Shown here: positions 8,247 to 17,124 of the stretch, in pieces
Numbering within the stretch: position 1 is the stretch's first letter
Layout of the letters: each line of letters starts with the position of its first letter
DNA from: Niabella sp.
GTDB taxonomy: Bacteria > Bacteroidota > Bacteroidia > Chitinophagales > Chitinophagaceae
Length of the DNA stretch: 64,000 nt
NCBI GenBank assembly: GCA_027493055.1
Contig: JAPUDO010000019.1
Span: 49,839 to 113,838, forward strand
Direction of reading: 5' to 3'
The notes under the pieces: model-generated
The model's input: the letters and a program-made list of their open reading frames with translations, nothing else
What the model was told of the DNA's origin: nothing
The model's database searches: none
Position numbers and translations under genes: made by a program

Positions 8247-8592
8247 ACGTATAATTTTTATGTTAAAAAATAAATACAGGGATAACTATTTTTTGCTGAT
8301 AAGAATGCAAGATTGAGGTTATTCCAGAACCCCAGCAAATAGCAGCGATGTATGCCGGCTTTCATCGTTATATGCCGATTTTTATTGCCGAATGCTTTCA
8401 GAAATCAAACATGAACCGGCTGTGCCAGTGAGATATAAATCAACTATATACGTTGTATCTCTTGCCTAGAAAAGCATCATCGATACTGTAGAGATACAAA
8501 AAGAGAAGGCTGGTGCTGTTATTCAAAAATTATAGTCATAAGGAAGGAGTCAGAAAAGTGCAGGATGTTTGAAAGAGGTTTGTATTAAAAAG
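8247..8592. other. 346-bp gap with a perfect 10-bp inverted repeat
   Basis: No gene seen. A perfect inverted repeat TTGTATCTCT (8453-8462) / AGAGATACAA (8490-8499) is separated by 27 bases. It could be a regulator site or an RNA hairpin. It is upstream, on the minus strand, of the 7890-8246 gene cluster and downstream of the SnoaL-like gene. Confidence 0.55.
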
Positions 8593-9042
8593 CTAATCCA
8601 TAACAAGCCTCCAGGTACCATTTATCTTTTTCCATACAGAGCTATATAGCCCTTTGGTTATTTTTTCATTTCCCAGGCTGTCTTTTCGTGTGAGTATAAA
8701 CCAGCCATATGTATAACCCAGGTCACCGCTTGCCGCTACGTCAATTTTCTTTGCCTCCCAGGTGATTTTAAAAGGCGCTTTCGTGCCATTAGGATATTTA
8801 GCTATATTTTTTTTAATAAAGTCAATATTATGAAGAATAGTGTCTCCATCATTAAACAGAGCAATCTCATCAGCTGCAACATCAAGCATGGCATGATAGA
8901 ATCCTTTTTGGGCCGAAGCATTGGAAAAGGATTGTTCTGCGTCCTTTAACTCCTGTTTCAATTTTTCAGGATGATGCATAGTAATGCCCCGGGAACAACC
9001 AATTGCAAAAAGAAACAGGTACATTATGGCAATATTTTTCAT
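8593..9042 (-). CDS. SnoaL/DUF4440-like lipoprotein
   Basis: 149 residues from ATG 9042, with lipobox FAIGC. The rest matches the NTF2-like DUF4440/SnoaL cone fold: a long helix (LKQELKDAEQSFSNAS), ADEIALFNDGD, then GDLGYTYGWFIL and VWKKINGTWRLVMD. Such domains bind small ligands or act as isomerases; no specific residues allow a choice. It lies 52 bases downstream of the response-regulator gene and may share its transcript. Confidence 0.8.
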   Translation of the reverse strand: MKNIAIMYLFLFAIGCSRGITMHHPEKLKQELKDAEQSFSNASAQKGFYHAMLDVAADEIALFNDGDTILHNIDFIKKNIAKYPNGTKAPFKITWEAKKIDVAASGDLGYTYGWFILTRKDSLGNEKITKGLYSSVWKKINGTWRLVMD

Positions 9043-9094
9043 TGTCTGTTTTTTTAGTTTTGCTGTCAGAAATGAAAAGAATATTTTTTCAGGC

Positions 9095-9835
9095 CTATTC
9101 AGTAGCAGGCAACGGGTTAAATTTATCTGCACAGGCCTGTTTGTAATTGCGCCCGATGGGAATTTTATTCCCCGCAATCAAAATATGATTGGGATGATAC
9201 CCTTCCATTTTATGTACAGGGATAATAAAAGAACGGTGAATACGCATAAACTCACCTATGGGCAGCAGCTTTTCTGTTACGCTGATCTTTTGTTTTGTAT
9301 GAAAGGTTTTATCTTTTGTGATCACTTTGATATAATCCTTTATACTTTCTATCCACAAGATATCTTTTGTGTTCACTTTTATTAAACGCCGCTCAACGCG
9401 CAGGTATAAAAAATGATCCTGGTGCTGTTGCACCGGGCTTTCCGCCGCCTGATGCGCTTCGCTTCTTTTACTGCCTCCGTTAATAAAGTGCATTACTTTA
9501 TCAATCGCCTGCAGGAAACGTTTCAATGGAATAGGTTTAAGCAAATAGTCTATCGCGTTAAGGTCAAACCCTTCAATAGCATACTCCTGGTAGGCTGTTG
9601 TGAAAATAATAAGCGGGGGCTTTTTCAAGCTGCGCACCAGGTCGGTTCCCAAAAGACGTGGCATTTTTATATCAAGAAAAACAAGGTCAATCTGATCATG
9701 CTGAATAGTCTGGAATGCTTCTATTGCATTGCTGCAGGTGCTCACAATTTCTATTTCGGGGATATGCATGGCATATTTCCGTATAATCTCCATAGCATGA
9801 GGCTCATCATCAACTATAACCGTCCGGATCTTCAT
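9095..9835 (-). CDS. LytTR-family response regulator
   Basis: 246 residues. Receiver domain at 1-120 with the acidic pocket (VDDEP), phospho-acceptor Asp 55 (VFLDIKMP), Thr 79/80 (FTTAY) and Lys 100 (DYLLKPI). A LytTR DNA-binding domain covers about 140-240 (YLRVERRLIKVNTKDILWIES, then MRIHRSFIIPV). Its start overlaps the kinase stop by four bases, a translational-coupling arrangement. LytTR regulators bind direct repeats upstream of targets; I could not identify such sites here. Confidence 0.92.
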   Translation of the reverse strand: MKIRTVIVDDEPHAMEIIRKYAMHIPEIEIVSTCSNAIEAFQTIQHDQIDLVFLDIKMPRLLGTDLVRSLKKPPLIIFTTAYQEYAIEGFDLNAIDYLLKPIPLKRFLQAIDKVMHFINGGSKRSEAHQAAESPVQQHQDHFLYLRVERRLIKVNTKDILWIESIKDYIKVITKDKTFHTKQKISVTEKLLPIGEFMRIHRSFIIPVHKMEGYHPNHILIAGNKIPIGRNYKQACADKFNPLPATE

Positions 9836-10914
9836 TTTTTATTTTTTGCTGTTGAAGATAATTGAACATTCAGCTCGGCAATAAAGCAGTCACCTTCATC
9901 AAAATACCGGAACAAATGTTTGCCCGGGTATAATAGTTCTAACCGTTTCCGCAAATTGAGCAGTCCTATATCCCCGCTACCTTTTTTACCGGAGCTGTTA
10001 ACAACCGGCTGTTCGGGTTTGCTGTTAGAAATTTTGAAAGCCAGTGTATCGCCGGAAACATATAATTCAATATTGATCCACGGTGTATCGGTAGTTTCCG
10101 CAGCGCCATGCTTAAAGGCATTTTCAACCAGGGGAAGCATCAGCAGCGGCGCTATTTTTACGTTTCCTGTATTATCACTCATATTTACATTCAGCTCCAG
10201 CCGGTCTTCATACCGAAGTTTTTCCAGCTCAATATAATCATTCAGCACTTCAATATCGCGTTTAAGCGATACCTGTTCAGCAGTGCATTCGTAAAGCACA
10301 TACCGGAGTATATTGGAAATACCCAGGATAATGGCTGGCGTTTGGGGTGCATTATCTAAAGAAAGTGCATACAGGTTGTTCAGCGAATTGAAAAGAAAAT
10401 GAGGGTGTAATTGTCCTTTTAAAAAATTGAGCTCGGCCTGAAGCACTGCCTGCTTTCGCTCGTTCCATAAGATGAACAATTTCAAAGTTACGCAGATCCA
10501 TACTACCGTATTGGTACGCTCAACAGCATTTACAAAATCCACAGGACTTTTCAACTGCGCCCATTTGGGCAGGCTGAGCTTTGGCCATGTAAAGCTGCTG
10601 TCTCTTAGTTTATAAAAGCGGTATATATAAGGGTCTGTAATAAAAACCTCCACCATCCTGTATAATACTGCAATTAATAACATGATCAACAGTACCAGGA
10701 AAAAGGTTTTAATATATTTATCGCGAAAGAAAAAACGCGGCACTACCCAATGGGCAATAAGATAAAAGTAGCACATATGCACGGGCAGCAGCATCAGGAT
10801 AATTTTCGCGCCCAGTTCATAACTGTCATACGCTGTACCATAAATAAATACCAGTAAGCTGAAGGAAAGCAGCCAGTAGAATAATTGTTTTAATATGGGA
10901 TACCTTGCTAACAA
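9832..10914 (-). CDS. LytS-type sensor histidine kinase (His_kinase family)
   Basis: 360 residues. Four predicted membrane helices (about 10-30, 35-55, 68-88 and 133-150), no large sensor domain. His_kinase motif QLHPHFLFNSLNN places the phospho-His near 172, and the ATPase N-box is PLVENAFKHG (about 255), with G-box GSGDIGLLNLRKRL. This is the usual short membrane-embedded kinase paired with LytTR regulators in Bacteroidota. The signal sensed is unknown. Confidence 0.92.
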   Translation of the reverse strand: MLARYPILKQLFYWLLSFSLLVFIYGTAYDSYELGAKIILMLLPVHMCYFYLIAHWVVPRFFFRDKYIKTFFLVLLIMLLIAVLYRMVEVFITDPYIYRFYKLRDSSFTWPKLSLPKWAQLKSPVDFVNAVERTNTVVWICVTLKLFILWNERKQAVLQAELNFLKGQLHPHFLFNSLNNLYALSLDNAPQTPAIILGISNILRYVLYECTAEQVSLKRDIEVLNDYIELEKLRYEDRLELNVNMSDNTGNVKIAPLLMLPLVENAFKHGAAETTDTPWINIELYVSGDTLAFKISNSKPEQPVVNSSGKKGSGDIGLLNLRKRLELLYPGKHLFRYFDEGDCFIAELNVQLSSTAKNKK

Positions 10915-11183
10915 ACAGTTGCCTTTTCTATAAAGTTAAGGCCGGTCCTTTATATTTTTTATGTTAGTAGACATAAGTAGCGTTTTGTCGATGAATGTAA
11001 TATGATTTTTTTAGCAATAATGCGGGAAGTACCAGTATTTATATCGAAAGCCCGGCTCATCAGATGGATTTCTTTGTAATAGTCATTTCTGTTCATGACT
11101 AAATCAACTGCAGAAAGCCATTGAGAACGTTAACCTGCATTATTCAGGAAACGGCAGCCCTGCAGGTTTGCATGCTATGTCTA

Positions 11184-11384
11184 TTACGCCTGTGCATTTA
11201 CTCTTTTGCATATATACTGCAATTCGTCAATGCTTTTTACGCAACTGAGCCTTATTCCTGTTATAAAAACTCCTATTACCTGTTCTGCATTTACCAGTAC
11301 TTTTACAATACCATTTATATACTCATCTGAAACAGGCGAATTTCCTTTCTGAAACCCGATGTTAAGTATTTCATGCGTAGTCAT
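11184..11384 (-). CDS. Possible small cytoplasmic protein, 66 residues
   Basis: ATG at 11384. The residues MTTHEILNIGFQKG and IRLSCVKSIDELQYICKRV resemble the pattern of small Bacteroidota proteins of the form (LGF..K)...(V..L..L..L), but I cannot name the family. No clear promoter. An overlapping plus-strand frame is less convincing. It may be real or a decayed copy. Confidence 0.4.
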   Translation of the reverse strand: MTTHEILNIGFQKGNSPVSDEYINGIVKVLVNAEQVIGVFITGIRLSCVKSIDELQYICKRVNAQA

Positions 11385-11640
11385 ACGATAAGCTTTGATT
11401 GTTTACAAAATGCTTTACTCTTTAATAAATTCAAATCGTATGCCAAATAAATTATTTTCATTTGCTAAAAGCTTTATGCTTTCAGCCTTTAGCCTTCATA
11501 TTGTACACCGTACGTCTGATATCGTACACGGTTCCAGGCACACAGGCCAGAGGCCTGCGCGAGAGGGAGCCTATCCTCCCTGTCAACTATCATCAGTCAT
11601 CTGTCAACTCACATCAGTAAGCCTTATGCTTTCGGCTTTT
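11385..11640. repeat. Repeat-mosaic gap
   Basis: The gap holds one copy of the 28-bp GTAC-rich repeat (11502-11529), a small hairpin CAGGCC-AGA-GGCCTG (11543-11557), a GGGAG/CTCCC hairpin just after, TCATCAGTCATCTGTCAACT words, and two copies of a word of the form AGC-TTATGCTTTC-GC (about 11470-11486 and 11623-11639). No gene. Confidence 0.6.
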
Positions 11641-12828
11641 TTACTGTATCACCAGCTCGTCCACTTTTTTCCCGCCGGGATCAAAAATGCTGAAGCGCGC
11701 TTCCTGGCCGGATATTTTAGCCTTCAGGATATTATTATTGGAGTTTACGATAACAGGAAATTTTACAGCAGCATTGGGCTGTATGATCCTGTGCCGGTGC
11801 TCATGGCCGCTTAGCATTACCTGCACACCGGCATCATTAAGAACCGGAACCCATTTTTCCAGAATTTCACTACTGCCATGCCAGCCGGCATCCGGCGGTA
11901 TATGACAAATAGCTATCCTGTGCTTTGCTTTTTTAAAGGCATCCGTTTTTACTATTTCATTCAACCACCGGGTCTGTTCATTCCTGTAATTATCCATATC
12001 AGTGATGCCACTGTATTCAATATCTGAATCGGGTTTATCTTCACCTCCGTCCAGCACCACAAAACAGGCATCTCCTCTTGTAAACATATAATAAAGATGG
12101 CCGCTGTTGGTGGGGAAATAATCAGGAAACTTTGAAGCAAAAGGCGCCCGCGTTTCATGATTCCCTCTGGCATAATACATTGGTTTCTCAGCCGCAAATA
12201 ACGCAGTGGCGGTATCCATAAAACCGCCGAACATCTCCGCCTCACTCCTGGAGGCATTGATCATATCGCCATTAAAAACAACAAAATCATTGGTAGTAAA
12301 ATCTACCTGAGATAACAGTTGCTTTAAAACATTATTCCGTTCATGAATATCGTTCACTACAGCAAACTCAACCGGCCCCGGCTTTCCGGCAGTAGTAAAC
12401 GTAAGCGGTTTTTTCGAATACACATTCGTAGCAGCAATGTCTCCGTAATGTATATATACAAACTCGTGCTTTAATACTTCCTGGCTGTAAATACGATAGC
12501 GGTACCTGGTGTTGGGCTTCAGGTCTCTAAGCGTTACTTTATGAACAGTACCTATATTTTTTAACCCATTGGTTGAGTAGAAGAACTTTTGCCTTTCCTT
12601 CTGATAAAAGTGGCTGCCATCATCCGGCGCCAGCTCCACCCATGCCGTAGCGGACTTGTTCGTGGTCCATACAATGGTTACCCCGGAGTCTGTCATTGCC
12701 TGTAAATAAGGACCATGAGATATTCTTATTCCCTCCTGTGCATTTACGCGGAAAGCGATAGTCAAAAAAAGCAGGCCGCTCAGTATACCGGACAAGCGGA
12801 TCGGTTTCATTAATGATTTCATCTTCAT
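11641..12828 (-). CDS. Secreted calcineurin-like metallophosphoesterase with purple-acid-phosphatase N-domain
   Basis: 395 residues with an N-terminal signal peptide (to about residue 30, FRVNA). Residues about 35-150 form an Fn3/PAP N-terminal domain (GPYLQAMTDSGVTIVW). The phosphoesterase domain has the metal motifs DIH, GDMIN, GNHE, CHIP and GHEHRH in the right order. It probably hydrolyses phosphomonoesters or diesters in the periplasm or outside. A secreted EEP-family gene lies directly upstream with a 63-base gap, so both may act in phosphate scavenging (inference). Confidence 0.88.
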   Translation of the reverse strand: MKMKSLMKPIRLSGILSGLLFLTIAFRVNAQEGIRISHGPYLQAMTDSGVTIVWTTNKSATAWVELAPDDGSHFYQKERQKFFYSTNGLKNIGTVHKVTLRDLKPNTRYRYRIYSQEVLKHEFVYIHYGDIAATNVYSKKPLTFTTAGKPGPVEFAVVNDIHERNNVLKQLLSQVDFTTNDFVVFNGDMINASRSEAEMFGGFMDTATALFAAEKPMYYARGNHETRAPFASKFPDYFPTNSGHLYYMFTRGDACFVVLDGGEDKPDSDIEYSGITDMDNYRNEQTRWLNEIVKTDAFKKAKHRIAICHIPPDAGWHGSSEILEKWVPVLNDAGVQVMLSGHEHRHRIIQPNAAVKFPVIVNSNNNILKAKISGQEARFSIFDPGGKKVDELVIQ

Positions 12829-12891
12829 ATTATATAGTTGTTCATTCCCGGGGGACGTACCCAGGAAAGAGTGGAACGGTTTCTGTCCTGA

Positions 12892-13698
12892 TTATTTTTT
12901 TACCAATTCAAGGGTAACTAAAACAGGCAGGTGATCAGATGCGTCTTCATTTTTGATCACTTCAACATTTTTTACTTTCCACACTTCCCCTTTATTTATA
13001 AAAATATAGTCAAGGCGATACTCCGGCTTTGTATAAGAATACGTGAGCTGAGGGCTGCCGTGTATTACTGCAGCATCATTTAACTTTTGGGTCAAAGCTT
13101 TATAAGGTTCGGTATCAGGAATAATATTAAAATCCCCGCCAACAATTACGGGCATCTTCATCCCCGTCATAATATCTGCAACTGCCCTGGCCTGCGCCAG
13201 CCTGTTGCCTCCAAACTCATGGCACAGGTGGGTACCTGCAAATGCTATTTTACGGCCATTCGGAAATTTATGCTCTATAACAATTAACGCCCTTCCTTCC
13301 CCTCCTTCGGGCACCGGAAGATGGTGTACTGTGTGCTTCGCAGGGTATTTTGATAAAAGCCCCTCGCCATATCCGCCTTCACTGTAGTCCATAGCTTTTC
13401 CAAAATAACCATGCATACCGGTCATTTTTGCTAATTCAGCTACCAGGTCTTTTTTTACCCCCCCATTAAATGAGGCCGTTCTTTTTGTCATGCTATCCAC
13501 TTCCTGCATAGCCACAAAATCAGGTTGATACTTATTAATAACTGCAGCAACTTTTTTAAGATTGCTATGCCCTGCGTTATAGTTTTCTTCACCGTGGTAA
13601 ATATTATAGGTAAGCACTTTAATGGTTTGTGCATATACAGTTTCGCTTAATGTGCACAAAAACAAAGCAAAAAACAGGCACAACCTTCTCATATTCAT
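12892..13698 (-). CDS. Secreted endonuclease/exonuclease/phosphatase (EEP) family protein
   Basis: 268 residues with signal peptide (to about residue 23, VYA). EEP catalytic motifs are present: LTYNIYHG (Asn), MQEVDS (Glu), GGDFNIIPD (Asp, Asn) and ASDHLPV (Asp, His). The family cleaves nucleic acids, inositol phosphates or sphingomyelin; the close match to secreted Bacteroidota proteins does not fix the substrate. It is transcribed away from pheS, with a shared intergenic region of about 100 bases. Confidence 0.88.
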   Translation of the reverse strand: MNMRRLCLFFALFLCTLSETVYAQTIKVLTYNIYHGEENYNAGHSNLKKVAAVINKYQPDFVAMQEVDSMTKRTASFNGGVKKDLVAELAKMTGMHGYFGKAMDYSEGGYGEGLLSKYPAKHTVHHLPVPEGGEGRALIVIEHKFPNGRKIAFAGTHLCHEFGGNRLAQARAVADIMTGMKMPVIVGGDFNIIPDTEPYKALTQKLNDAAVIHGSPQLTYSYTKPEYRLDYIFINKGEVWKVKNVEVIKNEDASDHLPVLVTLELVKK

Positions 13699-13789
13699 AT
13701 CAATGCTATTTTAATTTTATTATACTGTTTGTTCCTGCATAAATATACACCCGTTTTTAAAACACCCAACATCAAATATTAAACTTGGT

Positions 13790-13797
13790 TATCTTTG
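13790..13797 (+). promoter_or_regulatory. -7 promoter box of pheS
   Basis: TATCTTTG, an exact TAnnTTTG match, ends six bases before the pheS ATG. This implies a very short or absent 5' leader. A -33 TTTG at normal spacing is not clear. Confidence 0.6.
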
Positions 13798-13803
13798 CGT
13801 CCT

Positions 13804-14844
13804 ATGCAGGATTTGTTACAAAAGATAGAGGCGTATAAAAATGAGATCAGCGCTTTTAATGCTACAGATGATAAGCAGGCAGAAGCGTTTCGTATCAAAT
13901 GGCTGGGCAGCAAAGGCCTGGTAAAAGAGATCATGGGCGAAATGAAAAATGTGCCCAATGAGCAGAAGCGTGAAGCGGGGCAGATTTTGAACGAATTTAA
14001 ACAATTTGCCGAAGCCCGGTTCGAAGCACTGAAAGAGGCCACCGCGCCTGTTGAAAGTGCAGCTTCAGGGATTGATCTTACACTTCCCGGCGATGAAACG
14101 CCTCTCGGAAGCCGTCACCCTATTTCCTTAATGCGTAACCGTATTATTTCCATATTCCAGCGGCTGGGCTTTGCCGTGGCTGAAGGCCCCGAAATTGAGG
14201 ACGACTGGCATAATTTCACTGCGCTGAATATGCCGGAGCACCACCCGGCGCGCGATATGCAGGATACTTTTTATGTAGATGCCGGTGAAAATTCGGCGGT
14301 GGATTGGCTGTTGCGCACGCACACCAGTAATACGCAGATCCGCGAAATGGAAAAAGGAAAGCTTCCCATCCGTGTCATTTGCCCGGGCAGGGTATACCGA
14401 AACGAAACCATCAGCGCCCGCAGCCACTGCTTTTTTCACCAGGTAGAAGGCCTGTACATTGATGAAAATGTTTCCTTTGCAGATCTAAAACAAACCCTGT
14501 ACTTCTTTGTAAAAGAAATGTACGGCCAGGATGTACGCGTGCGTTTCCGCCCCTCTTATTTCCCCTTTACCGAGCCCAGCGCCGAAATGGACGTGAGCTG
14601 TTTTATCTGTGGTGGTAAAGGCTGTAATATCTGTAAAAAAACAGGATGGGTAGAAATTTTAGGCTGCGGTATGGTACATCCTAATGTGCTGCAAAACTGC
14701 GGGATTAACCCCGAAAAATATACAGGATTTGCATTTGGAATGGGCGTTGAGCGCCCGGCTATGCTAAAGTATGGCATCAATGATATCCGCCTGTTCAGCG
14801 AAAACGATGTGCGGTTTTTGAAACAGTTTACAAGCGCTACGTAG
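13804..14844 (+). CDS. pheS: Phenylalanine-tRNA ligase alpha subunit
   Basis: 346 residues, normal length for PheS, which with PheT charges tRNA-Phe in the cytoplasm. The N-terminal coiled coil (about 1-80) is followed by the class II core: GSRHPISLMRNRI, motif 2 with VYRNETISARSHCFFHQVEG, FRPSYFPFTEPSAEMDV, a Cys-rich insert CFICGGKGCNICKKTGW, and motif 3 GFAFGMGVERPAMLKYGI. A TTG at 13795 extends the frame, but ATG 13804 fits the promoter and family. pheT is not adjacent. A terminator follows. Confidence 0.97.
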   Translation: MQDLLQKIEAYKNEISAFNATDDKQAEAFRIKWLGSKGLVKEIMGEMKNVPNEQKREAGQILNEFKQFAEARFEALKEATAPVESAASGIDLTLPGDETPLGSRHPISLMRNRIISIFQRLGFAVAEGPEIEDDWHNFTALNMPEHHPARDMQDTFYVDAGENSAVDWLLRTHTSNTQIREMEKGKLPIRVICPGRVYRNETISARSHCFFHQVEGLYIDENVSFADLKQTLYFFVKEMYGQDVRVRFRPSYFPFTEPSAEMDVSCFICGGKGCNICKKTGWVEILGCGMVHPNVLQNCGINPEKYTGFAFGMGVERPAMLKYGINDIRLFSENDVRFLKQFTSAT

Positions 14845-14869
14845 TAAGGCTCTACATACATTATTTGCG

Positions 14870-14893
14870 AAAGAAGCTCTGGCTTCTTTTTTT
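14870..14893 (+). terminator. Intrinsic terminator of pheS
   Basis: Perfect 8-bp stem AAAGAAGC / GCTTCTTT with loop TCTG, running into a seven-T tract (14887-14893). Confidence 0.85.
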
Positions 14894-15024
14894 GTTATCC
14901 CGGCGCCAGTGCTTCTATCATCGAAATTGTGTCACTCACTTCAATTGTGGTGCATAACCTGGCTTTTTAATACGCATGTGTTTTTAAGCCCGCAGTATTC
15001 CTAAGCCGTATAAATTTGTAAAGA

Positions 15025-16200
15025 CTATTTTATCCACTGTTTCTTTGCTTTTATTAACGAGTCTAAAGGAAAATATTTTTTTGTCTCTTCAAGCTTTGAA
15101 ATATCACGATCTGTTTCCAAAACCTTTTTAAACTGAAGCATTTTCGAAAACTCTCCACCCAAAGAGCAGATCAGGTCAATACGCCTTATTGACTCTTTCT
15201 TAAATGTTGAATCAATAATGTTGAATTTTTCTACCATATAATGCTGTTCAACAGGCTTATAAAAAGCAAATCCTGTAAAAATATCTTTATACTTATAGTT
15301 CGTTTTAAACGGCCACAAATCAAACACATCTTTTCCAAAAGGTGTATTTGCAAAATCAAAACCAATATTCTCTTTATGTACAACATCAAAAGCCGCATCC
15401 CATTTGCCATCTTTCAGTAATACAGCATTCCCGCTATTATTTGCCCCTACTGTATTTAGCAATACATTAGCGGCTCTGTTGCCATATTCCTTAAAAAGAA
15501 AGTACCCGACATTTTTTAAAGGGACATCATTTATTAAAAACACTTTGTCGAACGCATGCCGGTAGTTCATTATTACAAGAGCCTTCTTTCTTTTGGCGTT
15601 AGCCTGTTTTATCTCATTGAACTTTGAAATGATTTGAGAGGCAATTATACTGTCCCGGTTTCCTATCATTAGCTTAAGGTGAGTCATCGAAGAACTGTCT
15701 GCGGTAGCCCAGGAAAAAGGAAGGTCAGAAGGATACAGGTTCAGGGCATATTTTTCCGGGACACTGTTATTGAGCCTGTAAACCTTTTCTAAGAAAAAAG
15801 GATAGTTTTTACTACCCCACATTGGCCAAAAGCTACAATTTTGCTGGAACAACGTGAAGTGCTGGGCGATGGTATTTTCAGGCAACCCTTTAGTATGCAT
15901 AAATGTGTTTAACTCCGGATTTAAAGTGCTTACGCCAACTTCCGTAAAGATATTTCCTACGTTTTTATAAAATCTTTTATCAGAGATGATATCAGCAATC
16001 AACTCATATTGGGTCATCTCCTGGTGATACCTTTCGCAAATGATCACAATATCATGCTGGTCAAATAATCCTAAAATATATTCTTTGGCAGATTGATCTT
16101 GTTTTTTTAAAAATGTTGTGTACGATGATATAGCATTGGTTTGTGCCAAAACTGCAGATGTGTTCAACAGCAAATAAAGCGCTATAACCACTTCTCTCAT
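15025..16200 (-). CDS. Secreted protein of the Tiki/ChaN/EreA-like type, unknown function
   Basis: 391 residues with a signal peptide (to about residue 19, VLA). Early in the mature protein VIICERYHQEMTQYEL and NIFTEVGVS resemble the Glu/His motifs of the erythromycin-esterase, ChaN and TIKI fold group, followed by NYRHAFDKV. The resemblance is weak and catalytic assignment is not safe. The gene is single, convergent with pheS. A -7 box TATTTTTG lies at 16220-16227 on the minus strand, 20 bases before the ATG. Confidence 0.65.
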   Translation of the reverse strand: MREVVIALYLLLNTSAVLAQTNAISSYTTFLKKQDQSAKEYILGLFDQHDIVIICERYHQEMTQYELIADIISDKRFYKNVGNIFTEVGVSTLNPELNTFMHTKGLPENTIAQHFTLFQQNCSFWPMWGSKNYPFFLEKVYRLNNSVPEKYALNLYPSDLPFSWATADSSSMTHLKLMIGNRDSIIASQIISKFNEIKQANAKRKKALVIMNYRHAFDKVFLINDVPLKNVGYFLFKEYGNRAANVLLNTVGANNSGNAVLLKDGKWDAAFDVVHKENIGFDFANTPFGKDVFDLWPFKTNYKYKDIFTGFAFYKPVEQHYMVEKFNIIDSTFKKESIRRIDLICSLGGEFSKMLQFKKVLETDRDISKLEETKKYFPLDSLIKAKKQWIK

Positions 16201-16219
16201 AAAAATCAGATTAGATGAT

Positions 16220-16227
16220 CAAAAATA
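16220..16227 (-). promoter_or_regulatory. -7 promoter box of the 15025-16200 gene
   Basis: Minus-strand TATTTTTG matches TAnnTTTG, 20 bases from the start codon. No -33 box at the standard distance. Confidence 0.4.
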
Positions 16228-16432
16228 CTTTTACAACATAATTTTTTTTTGGATAGAAAATAATGATTTCAATTACGCCTTTTTCTGATCATTATCAGTC
16301 TACCAGAATGAAGTTGTACTTACGAGTCAAATAGCTTTACGAATTTTAAGACCGGAAAGGTCTTTTCGTTTCAAAAAATCCATTTCTGCAAATAATGTTA
16401 CATTCGCCGCGATTTTAAAAAACAAAAAGTTT

Positions 16433-16990
16433 ATGAGCATGAATGTAAAGCTGAATGAACGCAGCAGCGGCACTTGCGAGCTATGCAGCAACCTGCCTGC
16501 AACACAGGAATATACCGTAAGCCCTAAAAGCGACGATACCATAGAACACCAGGTGGCGATCTGTGATAGCTGCCTGAGCAACATTACAAGCGGTGATACC
16601 AGCGATTACTGGCGTTGCCTGGAAGGCAGCATCTGGAATCCCGAACCGGCAGTGCAGGCGCTGAGCTATCGCATTTTATATACCTGTAAAGACCAGGAAT
16701 GGGCCAATGATGTTTTAAGTTCTGTTGAGCTGGATGAGAGCACTGTACAATGGGCGCTAAGCGCTTTTGAAGTAGCCGATGCACATAAAGATGCCTTTGG
16801 TAATACCCTGGAAAATGGCGACACCGTGGTACTCACCCAGGCATTAAATGTAAAAGGCACCAGCTTTAGCGCACCTAAAGGTACCGTTGTTAAAAAGATC
16901 AGGTTAGTACCGGATAATACGGAACAGATCGAAGGAAAAATAAACGAGCAGGTAATTGTGATCCTGACAAAGTATGTGAAGAAGAACTAG
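16433..16990 (+). CDS. phnA: PhnA (YjdM) domain protein with zinc ribbon
   Basis: 185 residues. The N-terminal zinc ribbon uses CELC (about 15-18) and CDSC (about 44-47). The C-terminal PhnA/YjdM SH3-like beta domain is recognisable: DAFGNTLENGDTVVLTQALNVKG, APKGTVVKKIRLV and EQVIVILTKYVKK. Despite the name it is not a phosphonate hydrolase; the true role of this widespread cytoplasmic protein is unclear. A small hairpin AAGACC-GGAAA-GGTCTT (16348-16364) lies upstream and may be in its leader. Confidence 0.9.
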   Translation: MSMNVKLNERSSGTCELCSNLPATQEYTVSPKSDDTIEHQVAICDSCLSNITSGDTSDYWRCLEGSIWNPEPAVQALSYRILYTCKDQEWANDVLSSVELDESTVQWALSAFEVADAHKDAFGNTLENGDTVVLTQALNVKGTSFSAPKGTVVKKIRLVPDNTEQIEGKINEQVIVILTKYVKKN

Positions 16991-17096
16991 TGGTTGTACG
17001 ATGTCAGATGTACGGGCTGCAATGTATTGGATGGATACTGGGCGCTGGTTGGTGTCTAACTTATAAGTACTAAGATTTAATGTCCTTTGAACCTTA

Positions 17097-17124
17097 CGTA
17101 CATCGTACACCTGATATCGTACAT
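17097..17124. repeat. 28-bp GTAC-rich dispersed repeat, reference copy
   Basis: The unit reads CGTACATCGTACAC, then CTGATATCGTACAT. Close copies of the same length occur at 11502-11529, 17366-17393 and 49962-49989, and a partial inverted copy at 16994-17015. All are between genes. Confidence 0.8.

Noticed and set aside
11121-11330. A 69-codon plus-strand frame overlapping the 11184-11384 gene candidate
   Set aside because: Cys/Tyr-rich and lacking any recognisable pattern; the opposite frame is better although still weak.
13285-13325. C/G-rich stretch in the EEP gene considered as another palindromic insertion
   Set aside because: It encodes residues (PVPEGGEGRALIV) that fit the family loop, and no inverted arms are seen.
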